Assembly: GCA_018672815.1 (NCBI GenBank)
Contig: JABHDX010000123.1
Coordinates: 1-34,306, forward strand
Direction: 5' to 3'
Origin: Gammaproteobacteria bacterium
Lineage (GTDB): Bacteria; Pseudomonadota; Gammaproteobacteria; UBA11654
DNA length: 34,306 nt
Shown: positions 9,033 through 16,971 of the stretch, one piece after another
How the letters are laid out: each line of letters starts with the position of its first letter
How positions within the stretch are numbered: position 1 is the first letter of the stretch
Made by a program: the position numbers and the translations under genes
The notes under the pieces: model-generated
What the model was told of the DNA's origin: nothing
The model's database searches: none
What the model saw: only the letters and a program-made list of their open reading frames with translations

Positions 9033-9313
9033 AGATTATCTTTTTTAATAAATCTAACATAGACATATACAAAAAGTGTGACATACATACATCCAGCAAA
9101 AACACCCAATGCAATATCTTGTGTCGATGGATCTATGACAGCTGCTACAAAATCACTAATAGCATTACCAATAAGTGCTCCAAATAATGCACCGTAAACT
9201 CCTTTTCCTCCGAGTCTTTTCTCTATATCTATTCCAAATACTGATAGTAATGCTAGGATTCCATTATCGATTATTCCAAAGATATCGCCGTTGAAGAAAA
9301 TATTTTCAGGCAT
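9029..9313 (-). CDS. uncharacterised 94-residue membrane protein
   Basis: I place the start at ATG 9313, which has an AGGAGTG ribosome-binding site; the frame is open further upstream but overlaps the VOC gene. The protein has two hydrophobic segments: a glycine-rich one, KGVYGALFGALIGNAISDF (about 37-55), and a C-terminal one, LGVFAGCMYVTLFVYVYVRF, followed by KKDNL. The spacing of small residues (GxxxG-like) suggests helix packing. It overlaps the next gene by four bases and is probably co-translated with it. I do not recognise a named family. Confidence 0.8.
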   Translation of the reverse strand: MPENIFFNGDIFGIIDNGILALLSVFGIDIEKRLGGKGVYGALFGALIGNAISDFVAAVIDPSTQDIALGVFAGCMYVTLFVYVYVRFIKKDNL

Positions 9314-9377
9314 TGAATCACTCCTAATTAATTTATGTTTATTATTATCTGTGGATTTCCACAACTGTACAAGATTA

Positions 9378-9806
9378 TTAGTCTGCTTTAAATAAATTAT
9401 CCATATTACGAAAAGACTTGAATTCAATAGCATTACCCGAAGGATCTCTTATAAATGCTATGGCTTGCTCTCCCACTTCTCCCTTAAAACGAATAGTAGG
9501 CTTAATAATAAAGTCAATTTTTTTCTGTTTAAATTGCAAAACAATAGTCTGAAATTGATCCCATTCAAAGACTATACCAAAGTGAGGCACAGGAATTTCA
9601 TTGAAATCAACCTGATTAGATATCTCATCAGTTGATTTAGAATTTAGGTGGCAAACAAGTTGGTGACCGAAGAAATTGAAGTCAATCCAAGTATCACTAG
9701 ATCTTCCTATCTTTGCTCCAAGAAGTCCATGATAAAAGAATTTTGCTTCCTCTAAATCATCCACTGGTATAGCAAGATGAAATGGGTTTAGTTTGTCCAT
9801 ACTCAT
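9378..9806 (-). CDS. VOC-superfamily (glyoxalase/dioxygenase-like) protein
   Basis: 142 residues (140 from the second ATG). A single VOC module pair begins NPFHLAIPVDDLEEAKFFYHGLLG and ends FIRDPSGNAIEFKSF. Three plausible metal ligands are visible: the His in PFHLAIP, the His in VPHFGIV and the Glu in NAIEFK, the usual 2-His/1-Glu arrangement. The motif RSSDTWIDFNFFGHQLV places it in a dioxygenase-like VOC group. The substrate is unknown. It lies 33 bases after the PII gene and 64 bases before the 94-aa gene, so the operon may continue through it. Confidence 0.9.
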   Translation of the reverse strand: MSMDKLNPFHLAIPVDDLEEAKFFYHGLLGAKIGRSSDTWIDFNFFGHQLVCHLNSKSTDEISNQVDFNEIPVPHFGIVFEWDQFQTIVLQFKQKKIDFIIKPTIRFKGEVGEQAIAFIRDPSGNAIEFKSFRNMDNLFKAD

Positions 9807-9839
9807 AATATTTAGACGTTAGTTTGATGAAAATCAACC

Positions 9840-10187
<348 letters not shown>

Positions 10188-10197
10188 CTAAAATTTA

Positions 10198-10980
10198 CTA
10201 GTACCTAAAGTGTCTAATGGTTTCACCTGTCATTCCAATTTCTGTCATAGCATTGATTCCAATATCCAAGTGCTTTTGAAGCCAGTTTTCAGTCACTTTT
10301 TGATCGGATTTTCCAGTTTTGATGCCATCGGGTGTCACTGGTGTATCTGATACTAAGAGCAATGCTCCTCGAGCAATTTGATTATAATGCCCAACAATAA
10401 ATATTGTAGCTGTCTCCATATCAATGGCTATAGCAGTGGTTTCTCTCAGCCTATCTTTAAACGTTTTATCATGCTCCCATACCCTTCTGTTGGTTGTATA
10501 AATGACACCAGTTCGGTATTCAAGGTTTTGTTCAATGACCTTCTCTGACACAAACTTATGTAATTTAAAGGATGGCAAGGCTGGGATTTCAGGAGGATAA
10601 TAATCATCACTTGTTCCCTCTCCACGAATAGCTGCAATGGGTAATATTAAGTTACCAATTTCTGAGGATTCTTTTAAACCACCACACTTTCCTAGAAACA
10701 GAACACCTTTAGGATGTCTAGCTGTCAGTAAGTCCATAATAATTGCAGCATTAGGAGAGCCTATGCCAAAATTGACAATACTCAATCCCTCTGAATTTGT
10801 AGCTGCTTGCATAGGTCTTCTAAGACCTTTAATTTCGCAATTGAACATTTCAGAAAAACGTATCACGTAGTCGCTGAAATTGGTTAATAAAATATAGTCA
10901 CCAAATTCATCAATTTCCATTCCAGTATATCGAGGAAGCCAATCTTTTGTAATGGAGAGCCGTTCTTTTGAAGATACCAT
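10198..10980 (-). CDS. amn: AMP nucleosidase, short form
   Basis: 260 residues of the nucleoside-phosphorylase fold. Features seen are IVNFGIGSPNAAIIMDLLTA (about 69-88), VLFLGKCGGL (93-102), the substrate-binding AIDMETATIF (about 188-197) and the late LLVSDTPVTPDGIKT. Enzymes of this type split AMP into adenine and ribose 5-phosphate. The protein lacks the long N-terminal regulatory domain of the E. coli enzyme and matches the shorter AMN-like group (TIGR01721 type). An AGAAGA ribosome-binding site precedes ATG 10980. It heads the run with PII downstream, and so may link adenylate turnover and nitrogen or energy sensing. Confidence 0.9.
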   Translation of the reverse strand: MVSSKERLSITKDWLPRYTGMEIDEFGDYILLTNFSDYVIRFSEMFNCEIKGLRRPMQAATNSEGLSIVNFGIGSPNAAIIMDLLTARHPKGVLFLGKCGGLKESSEIGNLILPIAAIRGEGTSDDYYPPEIPALPSFKLHKFVSEKVIEQNLEYRTGVIYTTNRRVWEHDKTFKDRLRETTAIAIDMETATIFIVGHYNQIARGALLLVSDTPVTPDGIKTGKSDQKVTENWLQKHLDIGINAMTEIGMTGETIRHFRY

Positions 10981-11264
10981 GAATTATCTTCTCAGGTTCA
11001 AACCAAGATATCAAGAAGCATTATTTTAATTTTTATAAAATTCTGCAGTTTTTTTCAACATCATTGACGCTAATAACAACTTCTTACAAAAGACTCTTAG
11101 TCAGGGGCAATACTTTTGCATAGGATAGATTTATGAATAAAATAGACAGTACTATAAAACTCAAGAGCTAAAGCTATATTTCTTAGATTTGATTTGCATT
11201 TCTTAATACTTATCCTTAGTCTATAGATCATTTTTGATCTTAATATTACTGGGAATTGAATGCT
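10981..11264. other. divergent intergenic region between amn and the M1 peptidase
   Basis: About 280 bases with no ORF I can support. It must hold the promoters of both divergent genes. A small perfect hairpin, AGATCA-TTTT-TGATCT, lies at 11225-11240, shortly before the peptidase ribosome-binding site (GGGAA at 11251-11255). The rest is AT-rich and shows no clear repeat or RNA gene. Confidence 0.6.
11116..11143 (+). promoter_or_regulatory. weak candidate promoter for the M1 peptidase operon
   Basis: TTGCAT at 11116-11121 and TAAAAT at 11138-11143 are 16 bases apart. The -10 matches five of six consensus bases and the -35 three. It would leave a leader of about 115 bases containing the 11225-11240 hairpin. 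Low confidence because the region is AT-rich. Confidence 0.22.
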
Positions 11265-13673
11265 ATGAAAAAGATATTGATAATATGTTTATTTAGTCTT
11301 ACGACTAATCTAAATGCCCACCCTATTGATCAAAGCAAAGGCAAATTTGAAGATAAGTTTAGGCAACTTGATGAAGTATTTCCAGGTCCAAATCAATACA
11401 GAGCTGCTACAGGTGAACCAACTAATGAATACTGGCAACAACAAGCAGATTATGAAATAGATATAGAACTTTTTGAAGATGAAAAAAGATTGAAAGGATC
11501 CGAAACTATTAAATATACCAATAATTCTCCCTTAGACTTAAAGTACATCTGGATCCAACTTGATCAAAATATCTTCAAAAAAGATTCCATTGACTATCAA
11601 ACAAGAACTATAGCCAGCGATAATAAAATTAATTTCTCTACCTTAAGAAATACTAATTTTATGGATGAATTCGAGGGTGGAATTCAAAACCTTAGTATTA
11701 AAGTGAACGGTTCAGAAGTACATACAAAAATTGTTGGCACCATGGTAAGAGTTGATTTAAATCAAAAGCTTACGATGGATGAAAGTATTCTTATCAAGAT
11801 AGACTGGGATTTTAATATTGGTGAAACCAATGCTCTAAGTTCTAGAAATGGCTATGAAACATTTGAAGATGGCAATGACATATTTTTGATTGCACAGTGG
11901 TATCCAAGGTTAGTTGCATTCAGTGATTATGAAGGCTGGCATAATAAAGAATTCATTGGAAATGGAGAATTTACTCTGGAATTTGGTAATTACGATGTAT
12001 CTATCACAGTACCTTCTGATCATATTGTTTCTTCAACAGGAGTTCTTACAAACTCTGAAAAGATTTTAAGCAAAGAACGTAGAAAAAGGCTAAAACAAGC
12101 AGAAAATTCTGTAACTCCCATTTTTATAGTTAGTCCAGAAGAAGCTTTAGCAATAGAAAAAGAAAAATCTCAATCTAAGAAAACCTGGCAATTTGAAGCT
12201 GATAATGTACGAGATTTTGCTTGGGCTTCATCAAGAAAGTTCATATGGGATGCAGCAGGCTATAAACAAAATTCAAAAGATAACCCTTTAGTTATGGCGA
12301 TGTCTTTCTATCCTAATGAAGGAGAACCACTCTGGTCAAAATACTCTACAGAAGTAGTTATGCATACCATGAAAATTTATTCAAAATATACTTTTGATTA
12401 CCCATATCCAACTGCACAAAGTGTCAATGGGCCTGTAGGTGGAATGGAATATCCTATGATCACATTCAATGGGCCTAGAACTGTGGCTGATGAAAATGGA
12501 ATAAGAACCTATTCGAGAAGTGAAAAGGAATTTCTAATTGGAGTTATCATTCATGAAATTGGTCATATCTACTTTCCCATGATTGTTAATTCAGATGAAA
12601 GACAATGGACATGGATGGATGAAGGATTAAACACTTTTCTACAATTTCTTGCTGAACAAGAGTGGGATATTGATTACCGCTCTGATAGAGGAGAAGCAAG
12701 ATGGATTACAAATTATATGTTGAGTAACAATCAAGTTCCTATAATGACTAATTCAGAATCATTACTTCAGTTTGGTAACAATGCATATGGTAAGCCTGCA
12801 ACAGCTCTGAATATTCTCAGAGAAACAATTTTAGGGAGGGAGCTTTTTGATTTTGCCTTTAAAGAATATGCCAACCGATGGAAATTCAAAAGACCAACCC
12901 CTTATGACTTCTTCAGAACAATGGAAGAAGCCTCTGGAGTCGATCTTGATTGGTTTTGGCAAGGATGGTTTTTTTCCACTAATCATGTTGATATATCCAT
13001 CGAAAAAATATCCAAGGGAACATTGGATACTCTTAATCCAAAAATAGATTCTGAAAAAGATAGGGAAGACCGGAGTAAAGAACCCGAAGCATTAGCAGAT
13101 ATTAGAAACACACAAGAAGGGATTATTACAAAAGTTATTGAAAGACCTGATTTACTTGATATTTATGATGAATACGATGAATTTACTCCTGGTATTGAAC
13201 AACTCGAAGATTATGAAGAAATACTTGAAGATCTAAAAGATGAAACCAATAGTGACCCCTATTGGAAAAAGAATGCACTTCAAAAGGCGTTATCTAAGAA
13301 TCAAAATTACTATATTATTGAATTCAAAAATAATGGAGGATTAATTATGCCAATACCATTAGAGATTAATTATGAAAATGGTGAAAAAGAATACATCAAA
13401 ATCCCTGCTGAAATATGGAGAAAAAAACAAAAAAGTGTCAAGTGGCTAAAACGCAGTGAGAGGAAAATCAAAACAGTTATCATGGATCCTTATTGGGAGA
13501 TTGCTGATACTAATTTAGAAAATAATTACTATCCAAGAAGAATGGTTCCTGCCCGATTAAAGCCAATCGCTAGAAAAGGTATCAAAAAGAATTTAATGAG
13601 GGATTTGATGAAAAGAAATCAAGAGATTGTCTCGCATAGTGGCACAACTAATGAAGGAGTATCTAATGAGTAA
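11265..13673 (+). CDS. secreted M1-family zinc metallopeptidase
   Basis: 802 residues from ATG 11265, which has GGGAA nine bases upstream; a TTG at 11256 is a poorer start. A signal peptide (KKILIICLFSLTTNLNA) targets it to the periplasm or beyond. The catalytic core has HEIGH at 430-434 and the third zinc ligand Glu453 in MDEGLN, exactly the HExxH-x18-E spacing of M1 enzymes. The substrate loop reads VGGMEYPM rather than the classical GxMEN. The C-terminal 200 residues contain an acidic linker (about 610-660) and then a beta-rich domain. The role is probably peptide degradation for nutrition. The glutathione peroxidase start overlaps its last eight bases. Confidence 0.93.
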   Translation: MKKILIICLFSLTTNLNAHPIDQSKGKFEDKFRQLDEVFPGPNQYRAATGEPTNEYWQQQADYEIDIELFEDEKRLKGSETIKYTNNSPLDLKYIWIQLDQNIFKKDSIDYQTRTIASDNKINFSTLRNTNFMDEFEGGIQNLSIKVNGSEVHTKIVGTMVRVDLNQKLTMDESILIKIDWDFNIGETNALSSRNGYETFEDGNDIFLIAQWYPRLVAFSDYEGWHNKEFIGNGEFTLEFGNYDVSITVPSDHIVSSTGVLTNSEKILSKERRKRLKQAENSVTPIFIVSPEEALAIEKEKSQSKKTWQFEADNVRDFAWASSRKFIWDAAGYKQNSKDNPLVMAMSFYPNEGEPLWSKYSTEVVMHTMKIYSKYTFDYPYPTAQSVNGPVGGMEYPMITFNGPRTVADENGIRTYSRSEKEFLIGVIIHEIGHIYFPMIVNSDERQWTWMDEGLNTFLQFLAEQEWDIDYRSDRGEARWITNYMLSNNQVPIMTNSESLLQFGNNAYGKPATALNILRETILGRELFDFAFKEYANRWKFKRPTPYDFFRTMEEASGVDLDWFWQGWFFSTNHVDISIEKISKGTLDTLNPKIDSEKDREDRSKEPEALADIRNTQEGIITKVIERPDLLDIYDEYDEFTPGIEQLEDYEEILEDLKDETNSDPYWKKNALQKALSKNQNYYIIEFKNNGGLIMPIPLEINYENGEKEYIKIPAEIWRKKQKSVKWLKRSERKIKTVIMDPYWEIADTNLENNYYPRRMVPARLKPIARKGIKKNLMRDLMKRNQEIVSHSGTTNEGVSNE

Positions 13674-14148
13674 TATTTATAATTTTGTATGTAAAAATCA
13701 TTTGGGAGAAGACGTTTCTCTATCTGATTATCAAGGACAAGTATTATTAATTGTCAATACTGCAAGTAAATGTGGATTCACCCCTCAATATGAAGGATTG
13801 AATGAATTACATGAAAAGTTTCACGATAAAAATTTTTCAGTCTTAGGCTTTCCTTGTAATCAGTTTGGTGGGCAAGAACCTGGAAGCGATGAAGAAATTC
13901 AAAATTTCTGTTCAGTAAACTTCAAAACTACTTTTCCAGTATTTAGTAAAATAGATGTCAATGGAGAAACAGCAGACCCTCTTTATAAATATTTGACTCA
14001 AGAGCAGCCAGGTATTTTGGGTACAAAAAAAATCAAATGGAACTTTACAAAGTTCTTGATCAATAAAAATGGTGAAGTCATACAACGCTTTGCTTCTGCA
14101 ACTAAACCTAAAGATATATTGAGCTCAATTGAAACTCTTTTGAGCTAA
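13666..14148 (+). CDS. glutathione peroxidase-family peroxidase (Cys type)
   Basis: 160 residues. I choose ATG 13666 because of an AAGGAGT site at 13653-13659; the frame is open further upstream inside the peptidase gene. Peroxidatic Cys36 is in NTASKCGFTPQYEGL, followed by LGFPCNQFGGQEPGS (60-74) with the conserved Gln and a possible resolving Cys64, and by KWNFTKFLINKNG with the catalytic Trp/Asn. Such enzymes reduce hydrogen peroxide and lipid hydroperoxides, often with thioredoxin rather than glutathione. No export signal, so cytoplasmic. Its start overlaps the peptidase stop, so it is translationally coupled. Confidence 0.95.
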   Translation: MSNIYNFVCKNHLGEDVSLSDYQGQVLLIVNTASKCGFTPQYEGLNELHEKFHDKNFSVLGFPCNQFGGQEPGSDEEIQNFCSVNFKTTFPVFSKIDVNGETADPLYKYLTQEQPGILGTKKIKWNFTKFLINKNGEVIQRFASATKPKDILSSIETLLS

Positions 14149-14154
14149 TAAAAT

Positions 14155-14442
14155 ATGCCAGCTTACTTTGTTGTGCGTTGCACTTATAAAGATATGGAGG
14201 ACTATGATAGTTATGCTAGATATGCAGGCATAGCTGTGAATAAATATAATGGAAATTTTCTAGTCAAAGGTAATGAAGAACATTATCAGAAGGAAAAAGG
14301 AACTCATGTCAAAACTGTAGTAGTTGAATTTAATAGCATTCTTGATGCTAAATCATGCTATCAATCCAATGAGTACCAAAAGGCTATCAACTATATTCAC
14401 AATTCATCTTCCCGTGATTTTATAATTATTGACGGTCTCTAA
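14155..14442 (+). CDS. DUF1330-family small protein
   Basis: 95 residues. The pattern AYFVVRCTYKDMEDYDSYARYAG and the later EFNSILDAKSCYQSNEYQKAI, closing DFIIIDGL, match DUF1330, a dimeric alpha/beta-barrel (ferredoxin-like) family of unknown function. It follows the peroxidase by six bases and closes the operon; the next gene is convergent, five bases away. Confidence 0.85.
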   Translation: MPAYFVVRCTYKDMEDYDSYARYAGIAVNKYNGNFLVKGNEEHYQKEKGTHVKTVVVEFNSILDAKSCYQSNEYQKAINYIHNSSSRDFIIIDGL

Positions 14443-14447
14443 ATAAC

Positions 14448-15566
14448 CTATGTCAGAATCTTGTTAGCTTCTTCTTTTCTCTTAATTTCACTTGAGCTGA
14501 GGTCAACTCTAAAATCATTTTCTAAAACAAAATCAAATCGATTTTGAAGATTTTTTGGTATCTGAATATCATTCAATGTCATAAAATGGCCCTCAACCTC
14601 TCTGCCAAAAACTAGGAATTGAGAATTATTAGTAATAAATGCATTTAGGCTTCTCTCCATATCATCAATTCCTTTATAAAAACGCTGATCAAAAATACGA
14701 AGCAGAGTATCCATTCCTATAATAAATGTAGTATTGTGAAATATTTCAGATTTCTGTGAAAATGTGGGAGCATTAGTCATAACCCAGTTTTGATCTTCTG
14801 TGAACTGTTTAATGGTTTTATCAATTTCATAATAACTCAACAATGCTTTCTCAACATTTGATATAGATATTTCGAAAGTGACTGGTATTTTTAATTTTTC
14901 TTCCGCAATATTTTGTATTTTTTTATGACCTTCATGTAATGGATTAAATGTACCAGGGAAAATTAGTTTTTTAGATTCGTCCCATTGACCAAGATATTCG
15001 ATTTCTTTTTTTTCAAGGGCATGCCACTCATCTTTTGCTGATATCTTTTCATACTCAGTATGTTGTGTTAATGAAGGCACTTCGTTGCCTAATCCACTAG
15101 CGATCCCGATTAAGGATTCTAAACACTCTGATACTAGCTCTTCCTCATGATCACGTGTTCTTTTTCCTTTAGTGAGATAGCAGGAAAAAACATGGGTTGC
15201 TTCATATCCATGAATACAAATAAAAAATCTATGACTGCCTAATTTTTCATATGTAGTAGATAAAGTTGCTGTAACTGCTACTCCAAGAAGATGCTTAGGT
15301 TTGGTTTCAGTTGATAGCATTTTTGCTCTCGAAAAAGCCATTACAGCCATATTAATCGTTGTTTGTAGTCCGCAGTAATGGCTGGGTTTAAAATTAAGAT
15401 ACTCGTCCATTGACTCTCTAGAATAAGGAATATGGCACTCAAGAATTGTCTTACTAGCACCTGGAACCTTTAACAGATCAGAAATCGCCTTACTGCCTCC
15501 ACCACTGGAAACAAAAACCAACCTAAAAGGCCCTTCATGAATTAATTGTATTTCTTCTTTTAGCAA
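14448..15566 (-). CDS. fusion protein: CinA/PncC-like domain plus NMN/NaMN adenylyltransferase-like domain
   Basis: 372 residues, starting at TTG 15566 (GGGA eight bases upstream; no in-frame ATG nearby). Residues about 13-165 resemble the CinA C-terminal (PncC) amidohydrolase fold: SSGGGSKAISDLLKVPGASKTILEC and LGVAVTATLSTTYEKLGSHRFFI stand where ES-TGG and the GPGGG loop normally occur, so the active site is altered. Residues about 200-370 are a nucleotidyltransferase: FPGTFNPLHEGHKKI (HxGH at 211-214) and LSSSEIKRK (357-364), equivalent to the ISSTxIR motif. PncC makes NaMN from NMN and NadD adenylates NaMN, so the fusion would join consecutive pyridine-nucleotide salvage steps. From memory, plants have proteins of similar architecture. 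Substrates are unproven. Confidence 0.82.
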   Translation of the reverse strand: MLKEEIQLIHEGPFRLVFVSSGGGSKAISDLLKVPGASKTILECHIPYSRESMDEYLNFKPSHYCGLQTTINMAVMAFSRAKMLSTETKPKHLLGVAVTATLSTTYEKLGSHRFFICIHGYEATHVFSCYLTKGKRTRDHEEELVSECLESLIGIASGLGNEVPSLTQHTEYEKISAKDEWHALEKKEIEYLGQWDESKKLIFPGTFNPLHEGHKKIQNIAEEKLKIPVTFEISISNVEKALLSYYEIDKTIKQFTEDQNWVMTNAPTFSQKSEIFHNTTFIIGMDTLLRIFDQRFYKGIDDMERSLNAFITNNSQFLVFGREVEGHFMTLNDIQIPKNLQNRFDFVLENDFRVDLSSSEIKRKEEANKILT

Positions 15567-15662
15567 TCTTTTATCCCGAATCTAGGAAGCAATCATATCT
15601 TTTGAATGATTATGTTAACATTTAATCAATTTAACCAAATTATTTTATTCAATAAGTTAAAT

Positions 15663-16037
15663 ATGGAAATTATTTGTATCTACAATGCAAATTCAACATG
15701 GATGGGAGAGTTAAATTACTTCTATAAAAAAGTTTTTGAGAAGCAAAGCTGCAGTCTTTGTGATCTTTCACATAGTCTCATAGGAATCAAAAAAGAATGG
15801 AAAGAGATGGAATTAGAATCAGATCATCAATACTCTTTGCTCCATATCAATGAAGTACCATTGGATGTTCCAAGAAAATTAATTAAAGAATTGCCTTGTG
15901 TTTTAAAACAAGATGGAGAATATTTTGAACTATTAATTGAATCTGAAGAACTAGACAAATGTAACGGCAATATAAAAAACTTCAAACTAATACTAGAGAA
16001 GAAAATAGAATCAAGTGGAAACAATAATGAGTCTTAA
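15663..16037 (+). CDS. uncharacterised Cys-containing protein
   Basis: 124 residues from ATG 15663, chosen because EIICIYNANSTWMGELNYFY looks like the conserved opening; an in-frame ATG at 15612 would add 17 less convincing residues, and neither has a strong ribosome-binding site. A CSLCDLSHSLIG motif follows near residue 30, a pattern I associate with a proteobacterial family of unknown function with Cx2C and a nearby His; metal or redox activity is possible. The C-terminal half is acidic, with CVLKQDGEYFELLI. It overlaps the sulfotransferase gene by 11 bases, so the two are coupled. Confidence 0.7.
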   Translation: MEIICIYNANSTWMGELNYFYKKVFEKQSCSLCDLSHSLIGIKKEWKEMELESDHQYSLLHINEVPLDVPRKLIKELPCVLKQDGEYFELLIESEELDKCNGNIKNFKLILEKKIESSGNNNES

Positions 16038-16665
16038 GATTATAGGAGCTAGTTTTGGCAGAACTGCATCTCTTTCATTAAAGAAAGCTTTAGAAATACT
16101 TGGTTACACAAATTGTTATCACATGTCAGAAGTAGTCACTAAACCTGAACATTCAGAATTATGGCTCAGAGCGTGGAAGAGAGAGTTTATCTGGGATGAT
16201 ATTTTTGATGGGTATCAAGCAGCAGTAGATTGGCCAGTCGCTGCCTTTTGGCCTCAATTGATGGAAGCTTATCCTGAAGCAAAAATTATTCTCTCGACAA
16301 GAGAACCTGAGGCTTGGTATGAAAGTGCTAAAAATACTATTTTCAAAAGCATGGATGAAGGAATAAATTCTAAAAATCAAGCAATTAGAAAAAGAATATT
16401 AATGGCAAAAGAAATCATTGTTGATGGCACATTCAACGGAAAACTGAATGATAAAAAACATTGCATTAAAATTTATAATGAAAATATTGCTCGTTGCAAA
16501 AAAGAGGTTGATTCAGATAGATTAATTACCTTTAACCCCAAAGATGGCTGGGATAGTTTATGCAAGCAACTTGCATGCCCTATTCCAAATGTAGATTATC
16601 CTTTTATCAATACAACAAAAGAATTTGAAGCAAGATGGAGGAGTCGGAAAAACCCCGCAGATTAA
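16027..16665 (+). CDS. sulfotransferase-family protein (Sulfotransfer_4 type)
   Basis: 212 residues from ATG 16027 (GTGGA nearby); a GTG at 16015 is possible. The N-terminal phosphosulfate-binding loop is IIGASFGRTASLSLKKALEIL (5-25), where relatives usually have GRTGT. CYHMSEV and DWPVAAFWPQLMEAYPEAKIILSTREPEAWYES (the 3'-phosphate-binding Arg/Ser region) follow in family order. Such enzymes transfer sulfate from PAPS to an alcohol or amine acceptor; many bacterial members are uncharacterised. It ends four bases from the convergent 98-residue gene. Confidence 0.85.
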   Translation: MSLKIIGASFGRTASLSLKKALEILGYTNCYHMSEVVTKPEHSELWLRAWKREFIWDDIFDGYQAAVDWPVAAFWPQLMEAYPEAKIILSTREPEAWYESAKNTIFKSMDEGINSKNQAIRKRILMAKEIIVDGTFNGKLNDKKHCIKIYNENIARCKKEVDSDRLITFNPKDGWDSLCKQLACPIPNVDYPFINTTKEFEARWRSRKNPAD

Positions 16666-16669
16666 TAAG

Positions 16670-16966
16670 CTATTTTGAGTCCAAAGCCTTTTCAATTGGT
16701 AATAGAACCCTTTTGAGTAGTGTTTTACGTCTCTCTGTACGTTTCTCTTGTAGTTCATCATCGGGCTCAAAACTATCGATATCATCTCTATTAATCTGAC
16801 CTTTGTTAGCCATTAAATTCTCGACAGTATCAAGTCTATCAGTTAATACAGAAATCTCTTGAGTCAGAGTCATCACCATTGCCAAAATATTATCAATTGA
16901 ACTATCATCCAAATACACTAGATTTTTTCCTTTTGCGACTCTTGGTAACTTAACTTTCTTAGACAT
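16670..16966 (-). CDS. uncharacterised 98-residue coiled-coil protein
   Basis: Opens with a basic stretch (SKKVKLPRVAKGKN), then a heptad-like helix NILAMVMTLTQEISVLTDRLDTVENLM (about 26-52), an acidic segment DDIDSFEPDDE and a basic C-terminal helix EKRTERRKTLLKRVLLPIEKAL. It starts five bases after the methyltransferase stop and is probably its partner. I do not recognise a named family; an accessory or oligomerisation role is a guess from composition. Confidence 0.75.
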   Translation of the reverse strand: MSKKVKLPRVAKGKNLVYLDDSSIDNILAMVMTLTQEISVLTDRLDTVENLMANKGQINRDDIDSFEPDDELQEKRTERRKTLLKRVLLPIEKALDSK

Positions 16967-16971
16967 ATGGC

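Noticed and set aside
9314..9433. Upstream extension of the 94-aa membrane protein
   Set aside because: The extension overlaps the VOC gene and lacks a ribosome-binding site, while ATG 9313 has AGGAGTG.
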